DNA from: Cytophagales bacterium
GTDB taxonomy: Bacteria; Bacteroidota; Bacteroidia; Cytophagales; VRUD01
DNA length: 64,000 bases
Reading direction: 5' to 3'
Assembly: GCA_019456305.1 (NCBI GenBank)
Contig: VRUD01000006.1
Location: 1-64,000 of the forward strand
A model generated the notes under the pieces. The model did no database searches. It worked only from the letters and a program-made list of their open reading frames with translations, and had not been told where the DNA came from. Every line of letters begins with the position of its first letter. The stretch's first letter is position 1. This document shows positions 1 through 7,966 of the stretch, in pieces. Both the position numbers and the translations under genes were made by a program.

Positions 1-79
1 TACCGTACTCACCTTTCTTAATTGTGCTGAATGATTAATTATACAGGCGGTGATCGCTCGCGCTCGTTTACCTTTGAAT

Positions 80-115
80 TTATTACATTCATTATTACAT
101 TCATTATTACATTCA
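80..115. repeat. 12-bp tandem repeat, three perfect copies
   Basis: Three exact copies of TTATTACATTCA lie immediately downstream of the stop codon of the minus-strand cytochrome gene. No gene is visible between this repeat and the left edge. Confidence 0.8.
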
Positions 116-117
116 TT

Positions 118-522
118 TTAATTATTTTTTGCTCCTTGTTCTATCCATTTTAAAATCTTTTGAGCTTGAAAATTTTGTAATGCTCCACTCGGAGGCATAG
201 GATTTGACGGGCTTGTTACTCTTTGGTATAAAAGACTTTGTTCTGCATTTAGAGTGTCAACATAAGGAGCGCTGGCGCCACCAATTAATAACTGACCATA
301 AGCAAATCCTTCACGCAAATCCAGCTTGGGATGTGTATCGTCATGACATCCTGTACAATCCTGATTAAATATGGGCTGTATGTCATTTGCAAAACTTACC
401 GGGGGTCCGTTATTTCCTGATGGCTCAATAATTATCGGCCCTACATCTTTTGTACAGGAAGTTCCGTAGATCAGGACACTAATTATTGCCATGGATATCA
501 TGTATTTTATCAGGTTTTTCAT
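118..522 (-). CDS. Small c-type cytochrome lipoprotein
   Basis: A 134-aa predicted lipoprotein: a short basic start and hydrophobic stretch end in a lipobox-like GTSC with Cys23. A single heme-binding CTGCH sits at residues 56-60, and a Met-Pro-Pro motif near residue 108 could supply the sixth heme ligand. The layout (short linker, 'DIQPIF' before the heme site) matches the small membrane-anchored cytochrome domains of Bacteroidota. It probably carries electrons on the periplasmic face of a membrane. It is the first of six c-type cytochromes in the window, all near nitrate-respiration genes. The partner is not known. The gene stands alone, with a repeat-filled gap upstream. Confidence 0.7.
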   Translation of the reverse strand: MKNLIKYMISMAIISVLIYGTSCTKDVGPIIIEPSGNNGPPVSFANDIQPIFNQDCTGCHDDTHPKLDLREGFAYGQLLIGGASAPYVDTLNAEQSLLYQRVTSPSNPMPPSGALQNFQAQKILKWIEQGAKNN

Positions 523-706
523 GGGAAAATAAAAATTTCTGCCTCAAAGACACTAAGACACAAAATATGTAAGATGTTTAATGGAAGATGAGAGGAATCG
601 TTTTCTCTTTTTTTTCCATCTTCCATCTTCCATCTTCCATTTTACATAATATTATATCTTTGTGTTTCTTTGAGTCTTCGTGTCTTTGTGGCATTCTTTC
701 ATAATG
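523..706. repeat. Repeat-filled gap: inverted 'CAAAGACAC' family and a TTCCATC run
   Basis: The gap holds CAAAGACACTAAGACAC-like sequence on the left, its inverted counterpart (CTTCGTGTCTTTGTGGC) on the right, and a tandem TTCCATC run near 617-643 between them. The same inverted family recurs at 14500-14640. No gene is visible. Confidence 0.65.
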
Positions 707-1615
707 TTAAAACCACCACGTTCTTCTAATATTAAAACCCAGGGCAAAAAAGCCTTCTGTATAGTCAAATAAATTCTTCGTATAAATATGCTGCTCAAGA
801 ATACGATTGCTTGAAGTCATAAAAAACTGGAATACGTGACCGGCAGTGCCAAATTCAACCCCTAATGATAAAGGATTGATTGTCCCATCTGTCCGGTTAT
901 TAAATATGAAGGCGTATTCAATAACAACAGCAGAGTTGCGGGAAAATTTATACCTACCGCCAACAGGTAAGGCAAAGGTCAGGTTCTCCCTGCCGGGTGC
1001 TGCTAAATTTTGGTAGATCATCACCGGGGATACCTGGAAAGACAGCTTTTCACTAAATTTTCTTGCAATGATTATTTGCGTGTTGTAGCTTACCCTATGA
1101 GCTAATTTATTTTTAAATGCAGTAGTACTGTCGTTGAAAAAGGCATTATCAGGAATTGTCCGGAAGGCATCACTATTAATAGCCGTATTGTGGTAAATGG
1201 CAACTGATAAGGGCATCTCATTTTTCTCTGTTTGTCTTAACCATAAATACTTGACTTGAAAATCCCACACTTTATCAAACTTTGTCCTGCCAATTGCTAT
1301 GTAAAGCCTTTCTTTGATGAATGGATATGCAAGGGAGAACCGTATATTGGCAGGAAGGTCAAGTCCTAAAAACTCCTTTATGATGTCCTCATTAAAACCA
1401 ATTCCACCAAACCTGTGCTGAATTCTAAACTCAAGGCCGCTGGGAATTTCTGTTGTTTGATTATTAATAAGCTGCTTATCAGTAAAGGTATTTGTTATGT
1501 AACTTTTTTTCTGTACCTCCTGGGCATAGGCCCCGAATACCTGGATCAAAACCAGTGCGCTGCAAAAAAACAGATGCTTTATCCACCTATTTTGTAAGTA
1601 TTGCGGTTGTATCAT
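707..1615 (-). CDS. Outer-membrane beta-barrel protein, DUF5777-like
   Basis: About 302 aa from the chosen start. A signal peptide ends at AYA-Q, and the rest consists of alternating polar/aromatic strands closing with a terminal aromatic run (TWWF), typical of an outer-membrane barrel. The body resembles the DUF5777 family of Bacteroidota, which has no established function. The start at 1615 is preferred because it places the signal peptide at the N-terminus; an upstream Met at 1696 would add 27 residues without signal character. It overlaps the end of the neighbouring lipoprotein gene by 29 bp, so the two are probably co-transcribed with the cytochrome gene upstream. An assembly, channel or sensing role is possible but unproven. 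Confidence 0.6.
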   Translation of the reverse strand: MIQPQYLQNRWIKHLFFCSALVLIQVFGAYAQEVQKKSYITNTFTDKQLINNQTTEIPSGLEFRIQHRFGGIGFNEDIIKEFLGLDLPANIRFSLAYPFIKERLYIAIGRTKFDKVWDFQVKYLWLRQTEKNEMPLSVAIYHNTAINSDAFRTIPDNAFFNDSTTAFKNKLAHRVSYNTQIIIARKFSEKLSFQVSPVMIYQNLAAPGRENLTFALPVGGRYKFSRNSAVVIEYAFIFNNRTDGTINPLSLGVEFGTAGHVFQFFMTSSNRILEQHIYTKNLFDYTEGFFALGFNIRRTWWF

Positions 1616-1901
1616 TTTTAATAAATTTTTCAGGGTTTCTCTTAAAAACCTCCCTACATTCATAAGTTCCAAATAAATATTTCTTTTCCTTGCCATTATA
1701 TTTATATGAGAAAGCCTCAGATGCTAATGGTATCTCCCTGTCACACACCGGGCAAATAAACTTATCATTCACTCTTTGGTTTTGTACTAAATTAATGCTT
1801 GTCAGACTGCAACTGCTTAAACTGAATATCATCCAGCAAAAAGACATTATCATAAATAAGTTAACTGGTAAGAGGTATGTCACCTTTAATTGTCTCAACA
1901 T
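1587..1901 (-). CDS. YHS/TRASH-like metal-binding lipoprotein
   Basis: The mature part contains CPVCDREI followed by a Tyr-rich stretch and a single Cys (YECREVF), resembling the YHS/TRASH class of small Cys metal-binding domains. Starting at Met 1901 gives a basic n-region, a hydrophobic core and a lipobox-like SLSSC, so membrane anchoring is likely. The reading frame opens further upstream to 1973, but those 24 residues are encoded partly by a repeat-like GC-rich palindrome (GCTCGGGACAGGC). A start at 1853 is also possible. It lies in a tight run with a c-type cytochrome upstream and a barrel protein downstream, suggesting copper or heme handling for that group; this is inference. Confidence 0.5.
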   Translation of the reverse strand: MLRQLKVTYLLPVNLFMIMSFCWMIFSLSSCSLTSINLVQNQRVNDKFICPVCDREIPLASEAFSYKYNGKEKKYLFGTYECREVFKRNPEKFIKNDTTAILTK

Positions 1902-1985
1902 AAATTCTGAATTCTCCCCAAATGGCTCGGGACAGGCGGGGCAAGTTGTTGAGTTACCTTCTTTGTCTTTCATTTTTACTGTTCT

Positions 1986-2522
1986 TTATTTGTTGCTGCC
2001 AAGAGTTCGGATGTAACTAACCAATTGCCAGCGTTCTTCTTTTGTCAATATTTTTTCATAAGATGCCATAGGAGAATCTCCTGTGGTGATCTTCCAGAAC
2101 AGAGCGCCATCACTTTGCTGTTGAACTTTATCACTGGTATGGTCTTTTGGTTTAGGATTTAGGCTGGCGCCTGCTGGTCCATCCCCTTTCCCTGATTTTC
2201 CATGACAGGTCCAGCACATTTTGTTATATACCTTTTTGCCTTTTTCTACCACTTCTACATCATTTGCAAAAGGATTAGTCAAGGTATCTGTCCAGGCAGG
2301 GGCTTTCCACTCATCCTTTCCTATGCTATCCTTACCTATGGCATGGTATGGCTCCGGAGAAATATTGTCCGGATGTGTGATCGTCTGATTAAATGAGCTG
2401 CCTTTGGCTGTCTTGGAAAGGCAGGATAAAGAGATTGAAATAAAGAGAACCAATGAAATTATTACAAACAAAATCGTAATGGTGTTTTCGAATACAACAA
2501 GGCTGCTTTTTCTTTTCATCAT
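1986..2522 (-). CDS. c-type cytochrome, monoheme, membrane-anchored
   Basis: A 178-aa exported cytochrome with an N-terminal hydrophobic segment ending near a lipobox-like Cys34 and one CWTCH heme site at residues 103-107. The downstream pattern 'GKGDGPAG...PKPKDHT...DGALFWKITTGDSPMASYEK' matches single-heme cytochromes with a 'YIRTLG' end, which often accompany respiratory enzymes. It is a clear paralogue of the gene at 12390-12824: the C-terminal ~100 residues correspond position for position. It heads an operon with the lipoprotein and barrel genes below it. A good -7 box at 2556-2563 and a degenerate Fnr-like palindrome at 2587-2598 precede it. Confidence 0.8.
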   Translation of the reverse strand: MMKRKSSLVVFENTITILFVIISLVLFISISLSCLSKTAKGSSFNQTITHPDNISPEPYHAIGKDSIGKDEWKAPAWTDTLTNPFANDVEVVEKGKKVYNKMCWTCHGKSGKGDGPAGASLNPKPKDHTSDKVQQQSDGALFWKITTGDSPMASYEKILTKEERWQLVSYIRTLGSNK

Positions 2523-2555
2523 AAAAACTTTTATAATTAGTTATTTAAGTCAAGG

Positions 2556-2598
2556 CAAAGGTATTTCAGCCAATATTTTCCAACAATGACATCGGTTA
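2556..2598 (-). promoter_or_regulatory. Promoter with -33/-7 boxes and degenerate Fnr-like site
   Basis: Reading on the minus strand, TACCTTTG (2563-2556) fits the Bacteroidota -7 box and TTG lies 17 or 20 bp upstream. TGAC-ATCG-GTTA (2587-2598) is one base off TGAY-N4-RTCA, and its centre is 36.5 bp from the last G of the -7 box, as at the nar and Moco promoters. Confidence 0.55.
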
Positions 2599-2763
2599 GT
2601 TGCAAATTTGTTTTTGGGGAGGTTTGATTATGAGATTAATCTGATTATAAACTGATACAGACGAGGTTTTTGAGAGTATGATAATTAAAGAATAAAATGT
2701 GTTAATTTGGTAATTGGGTTTATCCCAGTACTCAAGATCAAATTATCTTTAATAGACGTAGCC

Positions 2764-3483
2764 TCACACAGTTACATTAGCTTCCTTTTTTAACTTTTCC
2801 AGGCAAGAAATAGTTATTTTGTTTTTTCTTTCCTCAAAGTCAATTATTTTATCCCTTTTAAACTCATGAAACAGCCGGGTGACCAATTCGGCAGAGGTAT
2901 CCACTATACTGGCTATCTCCAATCTTCTCAATTCTACATTAATAACTCCAGTTTCATCCATCCCAAAAGTTTCATACATTGTAAGTAAAGCATCTGCCAC
3001 TTTCTCTCTTACATTCATCTGTGCCATTTTCTTTAAATGGATTTCATTTTTTTGCAACTTTTTCAAATAGTACTTTAGCAATTGAAAGGAGAAATCAGGA
3101 TTAGACTTTAACACTTTTAAGAAAACATCTTTCTCAATAAAGCATATAACTGAATCTTCAATTGTTGTAGCCGAAAGATGATAAACCGTTTTATTTACAT
3201 TTTCCGTATCCTCATAACCAAGAAGCTCCCCCGGTTTCAAAAAATAAATGATCTGCCTCTTATAATTTATTCCCTCAATAAAAATTTTAACCTTACCTGA
3301 AAAGACACAATAAATTCCAACAAATAAACTTCCTTCATGAATAATTTGTTGACCTTTTTTATAGATAAGAGTGCTTTTAAACTGATTAACCAAATGCTGT
3401 TCATCTGTTGAACAATATTTCTTTATAAAGCATTGTTTAAGAGAACAGTCCTTGCATTTGATGTTTAGTTGGTACATATTCAT
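2764..3483 (-). CDS. Crp/Fnr-family transcription regulator with N-terminal Cys cluster
   Basis: A 239-aa protein with a cyclic-nucleotide-binding-type jelly roll (about residues 35-150) and a Crp-type helix-turn-helix (about 165-230, including 'LEIASIVDTSAELVTRLFHEF'). The N-terminus has C10-x2-C13-x4-C18-x5-C24, the same spacing as in the second Crp/Fnr gene at 18183. Such a Cys set could hold an Fe-S cluster as in Fnr, giving oxygen or NO sensing; that is inferred from the motif only. It stands alone with a long upstream gap. It is one candidate for the factor that binds the TGAY-N4-RTCA palindromes of this region. Confidence 0.8.
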   Translation of the reverse strand: MNMYQLNIKCKDCSLKQCFIKKYCSTDEQHLVNQFKSTLIYKKGQQIIHEGSLFVGIYCVFSGKVKIFIEGINYKRQIIYFLKPGELLGYEDTENVNKTVYHLSATTIEDSVICFIEKDVFLKVLKSNPDFSFQLLKYYLKKLQKNEIHLKKMAQMNVREKVADALLTMYETFGMDETGVINVELRRLEIASIVDTSAELVTRLFHEFKRDKIIDFEERKNKITISCLEKLKKEANVTV

Positions 3484-4028
3484 TGTAGTATTTTGTTTAT
3501 TGAAAATATGAATCTGATTTAGTTGTTATGATATTACATTTTCAGCCACTTGGCTTAACTTGTACACAGGGCATACTATTCTTAATAGTTGCCTGTACAA
3601 CGAGAATATGTAAAATATGTCTAACAGGCATAATTATCAGCAGCAAAAGAACTGTGAATGAAAAGGTTATAAAATGATTGAACTCACATCATTTAATGTT
3701 TTTTCGCAGGGAATCAACTACGTTTTCGCAAGTTTGGAGATGATTTGCAATAAAGGTAGGGATAACATTTTTCGTCACTAAGGAGCAACCCCCTTAAAAT
3801 GACCTGCAGCAGTTTAAGGTATGATTTTTTTATAACAACAAAAGTTGATAAAATGCTTAAATTTGTATAAATCTATGAATTGTTAATCCATATTTTCTTA
3901 TAAAACTATGGATTGGGAATAGATTGAATTGAGGCAAAATGATACTTAAAAGATTGAAGAGTATAATGGGAAACTATCTGCACTTCAATTCAAAATAATA
4001 GACTTATTTTACAATTTCGAATTCTGAT
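3484..4028. other. 545-bp intergenic region with one strong hairpin
   Basis: No convincing gene is seen on either strand. The main structure is an interrupted inverted repeat at 3560-3600: TTGTACA...GGCA.ACTATT pairing with AATAGT.TGCC.TGTACAA, a 17-bp stem with bulges. A looser repeat, AAATGA...TCATTT, lies near 3672-3694. The hairpin lies upstream of the minus-strand Crp/Fnr gene and could be a leader structure or operator. Confidence 0.5.
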
Positions 4029-4514
4029 TTAGAGATAGCCGGCAAATTTAGAGTTGATCCAAACTCCGATAAAATGTGTAATAATGATTACAATTATGGC
4101 AATAAACCAGTGTTCTGAAACGGCTTTCCACCGCTTGATTTTTGGACCTTTACCAATAAAATAACTTAAAACTCCTAATAGCAAAAACCCCCATATCACA
4201 CTGATAATTATTGCTGTTTTGGAATGAAATACCAGGATAGGCAATATAAAGGTTAAAGCGGTAGCTAATTTTGATACGAAAGCAGAAAAAGTGGCTTCCC
4301 AGATCTCCTTTGCTGTATGGGAGCCCTCAGATTCTTCAGCTATATGAATACCCAATGCATCTGAAAAGGAATCTGCTACTGCAATTGTTAATATACCTAC
4401 AAGAACAATATATTTTGAATGAGTCCCGGCTTCCAGTCCTACAATTACTCCCAATGTGGTGATTATTCCTGATGTTAGCCCAAAGCTGAGCCCTGTTTTT
4501 AAGGAATGCTTCAT
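4029..4514 (-). CDS. VIT1/CCC1-family membrane protein (putative Fe/Mn transporter)
   Basis: A 161-aa hydrophobic protein with about five membrane segments. The opening 'FGLTSGIITTLGVIVGLEAG' and 'VADSFSDALGIHIAEESE' match the VIT1/CCC1 family, whose members move Fe2+ or Mn2+ across membranes. The protein is short for the family but keeps the conserved first helix pair and the acidic motif. It is divergent from the Moco operon and shares with it the palindrome at 4554-4565. On the minus strand the palindrome centre is also 36.5 bp from a TTTG, though that -7 box (CTTTTTTG) is poor. Iron transport under the same oxygen-responsive control is plausible. Confidence 0.65.
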   Translation of the reverse strand: MKHSLKTGLSFGLTSGIITTLGVIVGLEAGTHSKYIVLVGILTIAVADSFSDALGIHIAEESEGSHTAKEIWEATFSAFVSKLATALTFILPILVFHSKTAIIISVIWGFLLLGVLSYFIGKGPKIKRWKAVSEHWFIAIIVIIITHFIGVWINSKFAGYL

Positions 4515-4549
4515 TACAAGAACAAAAAAGAGTTAATTAATTTAACTGA

Positions 4550-4602
4550 AAAATGATCTTCGTCATTTTTCTTTTTTTCAGTTTTCTATATCTTTGTATC
4601 TT
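4550..4602 (+). promoter_or_regulatory. Moco operon promoter with Fnr-like palindrome at -42.5
   Basis: TATCTTTG (4589-4596) is a perfect -7 box. The palindrome AAAAATGA-TCTTCG-TCATTTTT (core TGAT-CTTC-GTCA at 4554-4565) has 8-bp perfect arms, and its centre is 36.5 bp from the last G of the box. With transcription starting about 6 bp after the box, the site sits at about -42.5, the class II position for Crp/Fnr activators. Confidence 0.65.
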
Positions 4603-4610
4603 AACATTTT

Positions 4611-4645
4611 TACCCCGTGGGATTTCTTCTATCCAACAGGGTATG
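4611..4645 (+). other. Leader hairpin before the Moco operon
   Basis: ACCC-cgt-GGGAT and ATCC-aaca-GGGT can pair to give a stem with small internal loops in the 5' leader, just before the first gene. It does not match any riboswitch I recognise and may be one more intergenic palindrome. Confidence 0.4.
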
Positions 4646-4658
4646 TTGAAATTTCCAG

Positions 4659-5393
4659 ATGAATATTGAAACTTTATTATTATTTCTAATTCTGATAATC
4701 GCCTTTTTATATGCCTTGGTCGGGCATGGCGGAGCCAGCGGGTACCTTGCTTTGATGGCTGTATTTGGCTTTGAGCCGCAACTGTTAAGGTCGTCTGCAT
4801 TGATGCTCAACGTGATTGTTGCAGGCATTGCATTTTATCAATATTATAGGAAAGGATTTTTTAAATGGAGATTATTTCTCCCATTTGCCGTGATATCGGT
4901 TCCTATGGCATTTCTGGGAGCCGGAATAAGTATTGATCCATCTGTATATAAAAAAATATTAGGCATTTGCCTGATCTTTGCCATTTTGCGGATGCTGGGA
5001 GCATTTGGTAAAGAGCGTCAGAATATTAAAGAATTGCCCGTTTATGCAGGCTTGGTAATAGGAGCTGTACTTGGTTTGGTATCCGGAATGATCGGTATAG
5101 GAGGCGGGATCATTTTAAGTCCGGTGATACTGTTATTTCACTGGGCAAAGATGAAAGAAACGGCTGCCGTATCGGCATTATTTATTTTTGTTAATTCTAT
5201 CGCAGGGTTAGCAGGCCTGTGGTCATCAGGCAACATTACGCCATCTTCTCAAATTTATTTATGGGTTATTGCAGCAGTTGTAGGAGGCGTATTGGGTGGC
5301 TATGTTGGAACTTCAAGATTGACCAACAAGAAATTAAAACGTGTGCTTGCCTTTGTATTAACCCTTGCAAGCTTTAAGCTATTAGCGTTATGA
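4659..5393 (+). CDS. TSUP-family permease (TauE/SafE-like anion transporter)
   Basis: A 244-aa integral membrane protein with about seven to eight hydrophobic segments. It shows the TSUP hallmark of two similar halves, each with a Gly-rich motif ('ALVGHGGASGYLALMAVFG' and 'GLVSGMIGIGGGIILSPVI'). The family exports or imports sulfur-containing anions and related oxyanions. It is first in the Moco operon and overlaps moeA by 4 bp (ATGA), so translational coupling is likely. Its position suggests sulfur or molybdate-like anion movement linked to cofactor synthesis; no ModABC genes are in the window. The substrate cannot be read from sequence. Confidence 0.75.
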   Translation: MNIETLLLFLILIIAFLYALVGHGGASGYLALMAVFGFEPQLLRSSALMLNVIVAGIAFYQYYRKGFFKWRLFLPFAVISVPMAFLGAGISIDPSVYKKILGICLIFAILRMLGAFGKERQNIKELPVYAGLVIGAVLGLVSGMIGIGGGIILSPVILLFHWAKMKETAAVSALFIFVNSIAGLAGLWSSGNITPSSQIYLWVIAAVVGGVLGGYVGTSRLTNKKLKRVLAFVLTLASFKLLAL

Positions 5394-6730
5394 TAAATGT
5401 TAAAAAAGCACAAGAGCTGATATTAAAACATGCGCATAGCGCACAGCGCATAGAGCAGGGCGCAGAGAGCTGTGCGCTAAAAAATGCAAGCGGGAGAATA
5501 CTGGCTGAAGATATTCGGGCGCCCATTTCTCATCCTTTGTTTGACCAGTCTGCTGTAGATGGTTATGCGATTCGTTATAAAGATATTCTTCATGTAGAGA
5601 CGGGGTATGTAGAGACGAGGTATGTAGAGACGTTGCATGCAACGTCTCTACATACCTCGTCTCTACAAGTGATCGGAGAAATTAAAGCCGGTGATCATCC
5701 GGGTATCAGACTAAAAAATGGCGAAACAGTAAGAATTTTTACCGGTGCTCCGCTGCCTCCTGGTACAGATACGGTAGTGATGCAGGAATTTGTGGAGCCA
5801 GTAAGTGATGATGTCATCGCTATGAGTAATGACATTGTTTATACGAAAGGAGCTAATATCAGAAAGAAAGGGGAGCAGATCCGTAAAGGTGCGTTGGCAT
5901 TGTCAAAAGGAACAACATTAAATCCTGCCGGCATAGGATTCCTGGCATCGTTAGGTATTGGTTCAGTAAAAGTTGCCTGTTTGCCTAAAGTAGGAATTGT
6001 TGTCACAGGAAATGAATTTACCTTGCCTCAAAACTCCCTTTTATCTCATCCTCAGCCCTTTCACACAAATGGAGAGAGGAGGAAGGCTAGAATGAAAGAC
6101 CCCAGGGGAGAAGTAGAAGCAGGCAAAATTTATGAATCTAACGGCATAATGCTCCAATCTCTTTTGCAGCAGGTGGGCATTAAGAGTGAATATGAAAGAT
6201 GTGAGGATGATCCCGCAAAATTAAAAGCCCTTTTACAAAAGGAATCTGATCTAAACGATATTATTATAATCACCGGTGGAGTTTCGGTAGGGAAATATGA
6301 CTTCACAAAAACAGCTCTTGAAGATATTGGTTTTGAAATAGTTTTTCATAAGGTTTCCCAGAAACCGGGGAAACCAATTCTCTTTGCCAAAAAGGGAAAG
6401 AAAACTGCATTTGGTTTGCCAGGCAACCCCCGCGCTGTATTCGTATGCTTTTATGAGTACGTATTCCCTTTTATCAGGGCAATTATGGGAAGTAGAGACC
6501 CTTTTCTACCAACTATACAATTGCCACTATCAGAGGATTATGAAAAGAAGAGTGAAAGAGCACATTTTCTTGCTGCTCAATTCAACGAAAATGGCATCAG
6601 GATTTTAGACGGGCAGGGTTCGCACATGCTGCAATCATTCTCAGAGGCAAATGCGGTTATAGAATTACCGGGAAACAAAGAGCACTTTTTAAAAGGTGAG
6701 AAAGTGCGGGTATATTTATTACCTAAATAA
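5390..6730 (+). CDS. moeA: MoeA, molybdopterin molybdenumtransferase with two repeat-derived inserts
   Basis: MoeA inserts molybdate into adenylylated molybdopterin. The domains are in the usual order, including '[10 protein letters not shown]', '[19 protein letters not shown]', '[11 protein letters not shown]' and '[11 protein letters not shown]'. At 446 aa it is longer than the ~390-410 usual for the family. The excess is explained by two in-frame inserts: residues about 67-93, encoded by a 58-bp perfect palindrome and a flanking partial copy, and residues about 215-245, encoded by another imperfect inverted repeat. Both fall where loops would be expected. It overlaps the TSUP gene upstream; mobA follows after a repeat array. 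The protein is probably still functional, because every family motif remains in frame. Confidence 0.9.
   Translation: MINVKKAQELILKHAHSAQRIEQGAESCALKNASGRILAEDIRAPISHPLFDQSAVDGYAIRYKDILHVETGYVETRYVETLHATSLHTSSLQVIGEIKAGDHPGIRLKNGETVRIFTGAPLPPGTDTVVMQEFVEPVSDDVIAMSNDIVYTKGANIRKKGEQIRKGALALSKGTTLNPAGIGFLASLGIGSVKVACLPKVGIVVTGNEFTLPQNSLLSHPQPFHTNGERRKARMKDPRGEVEAGKIYESNGIMLQSLLQQVGIKSEYERCEDDPAKLKALLQKESDLNDIIIITGGVSVGKYDFTKTALEDIGFEIVFHKVSQKPGKPILFAKKGKKTAFGLPGNPRAVFVCFYEYVFPFIRAIMGSRDPFLPTIQLPLSEDYEKKSERAHFLAAQFNENGIRILDGQGSHMLQSFSEANAVIELPGNKEHFLKGEKVRVYLLPK
5594..5666. repeat. 58-bp perfect palindrome plus partial copy inside moeA
   Basis: Positions 5609-5666 are perfectly self-complementary (29-bp arms, centre TTGCA/TGCAA). 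A further GTAGAGACGGGGTAT copy precedes it at 5594. The same core recurs in intergenic DNA at 24745-24782. Inside moeA the element keeps the frame open. Confidence 0.95.
6033..6118. repeat. Second repeat-like insert inside moeA
   Basis: The stretch begins with CTCCC...CCTCAGCCCTTT and ends with AGGCTAG...CCAGGGGAG, which are roughly inverted. It encodes a low-complexity, charged segment absent from typical MoeA and resembles the inverted element at 10290-10345 in composition. Exact borders are uncertain. Confidence 0.5.
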
Positions 6731-6735
6731 ACAAA

Positions 6736-6915
<180 letters not shown>

Positions 6916-6972
6916 TGTTTTTTTGCCGACTGGGGACTGTAGATTGCCGACTTTTCTCTATTTATACTTTTT

Positions 6973-7560
6973 ATGAGTAAAGATATTACAGGCATCATAC
7001 TGGCAGGAGGTAAAAGCAAAAGGATCGGAGCGGATAAAGGATTGCTTAATTTTAATGGCAAAACATTTGTTGAAAATATTTACGGGGTAGTGAAAACCAT
7101 GTGCCAGGATATTGTGATAATCTCCAACCAACCAGGTTATGAAAAGCTGGGCATACCGGTTTACCGTGACCTGGTAGAGAATAGCGGTCCTTTGGCAGGC
7201 ATCTATACAGGACTTACTTATTCCAACACGTTCAACAACTTAGTGGTGGGTTGTGATATGCCTTTTATTTCCACAGAATTGCTGGAATATTTAATTGGCC
7301 ACCTTAATAATAAAGATGTGATTGTTCCAGCAGCAAATGATCAGCTTCAGCCGTTATGTGCATTGTACACTAAAAATTGTCTAAACCTGATGGGAAAATT
7401 TCTGAAAAACGGGAACCTGCAAATGCGGCAAGTCATAAGGCAGCTAGATGCGAAATATGTTATAATGAACGAAGCGCTGGACTTTTACGATCCCCGCTCG
7501 TTTTTTAATATCAATACCCGTGAAGATCTTGAATTGATACTAATAAAAAATGAGAGTTAA
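6973..7560 (+). CDS. mobA: MobA, molybdenum cofactor guanylyltransferase
   Basis: A 195-aa nucleotidyltransferase whose N-terminus 'GIILAGGKSKRIGADKGLL' is the GTP/Mg-binding signature of MobA. 'ENSGPLAGIYTGL' and 'VVGCDMPFIS' follow as expected for the Rossmann-like fold. MobA adds GMP to Mo-molybdopterin to make the MGD cofactor used by NarG. Length is normal. It is separated from moeA by the 7-bp tandem array and overlaps moaD by 11 bp, so it belongs to the same operon. Cytoplasmic. The presence of MobA agrees with the bis-MGD nitrate reductase encoded about 22 kb away. Confidence 0.9.
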   Translation: MSKDITGIILAGGKSKRIGADKGLLNFNGKTFVENIYGVVKTMCQDIVIISNQPGYEKLGIPVYRDLVENSGPLAGIYTGLTYSNTFNNLVVGCDMPFISTELLEYLIGHLNNKDVIVPAANDQLQPLCALYTKNCLNLMGKFLKNGNLQMRQVIRQLDAKYVIMNEALDFYDPRSFFNINTREDLELILIKNES

Positions 7561-7792
7561 AGTTTTACTATTCGGTATGTTAGCGGATAAGACAGGTACT
7601 CGCACACTTATAATAGAAGATGCTGAAGGCATGGTAGATTTGGCAGGTCTGAAAAATTACCTTGAGAGTAAATACCCCTTTTTAAAAGAAATGAAATACA
7701 TAATAGCAGCAAATCAACAAATAACAAGGAAAAATATCAAACTCAATGAAGGGGATGAAATAGCGCTGATGCCTCCTTTTGCGGGTGGATAA
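7550..7792 (+). CDS. moaD: MoaD, molybdopterin synthase sulfur-carrier subunit
   Basis: An 80-aa ubiquitin-like protein ending in the essential Gly-Gly ('LMPPFAGG'), which is activated as a thiocarboxylate and donates sulfur to precursor Z in the MoaD-MoaE synthase. Length and the C-terminal motif are standard. It overlaps the 3' end of mobA. The gap to moaE (about 175 bp) is filled by an AGCTGTTAGCT palindromic repeat, yet order and strand indicate a single operon. The adenylyltransferase that would activate it (MoeB-like) is not in the window. Confidence 0.9.
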   Translation: MRVKVLLFGMLADKTGTRTLIIEDAEGMVDLAGLKNYLESKYPFLKEMKYIIAANQQITRKNIKLNEGDEIALMPPFAGG

Positions 7793-7800
7793 TGTAATGC

Positions 7801-7940
7801 AACATTTAGTTGTTAGCTTTTAGCTGTTAGCTGTTAGCTATTAGCTAATAGCTAATAGCTAACAGCTTTTAGAAGAGCAACGCATGATCAACAGTTTCAT
7901 TATTACACTGAAATTAACCGCTAACAGCTAAAAGCTCTTA
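7801..7940. repeat. AGCTGTTAGCT repeat with 18-bp perfect inverted core
   Basis: 7829-7846 and 7850-7867 are perfect inverted copies (AGCTGTTAGCTATTAGCT) with a 3-bp loop. Further inverted copies (GCTAACAGCTAAAAGC) lie near 7920-7935. It sits between moaD and moaE. Confidence 0.9.
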
Positions 7941-7966
7941 TATGTTGCAAGAGAATAAATCAAAAA

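Noticed and set aside
1415-2016. Plus-strand frames opposite the barrel, lipoprotein and cytochrome genes
   Set aside because: They lie antisense to genes with clear signal peptides, Cys motifs or heme sites; no motif of their own.
3484-4028. Possible small RNA or short gene in the 545-bp gap
   Set aside because: No start codon is followed by more than a few codons with coding character, and no promoter-terminator pair could be matched; only hairpins are reported.
4611-4645. Possible Moco or other riboswitch before the Moco operon
   Set aside because: Only one short stem with internal loops is visible, without the multi-helix layout of the Moco motif; better explained as a small palindrome.
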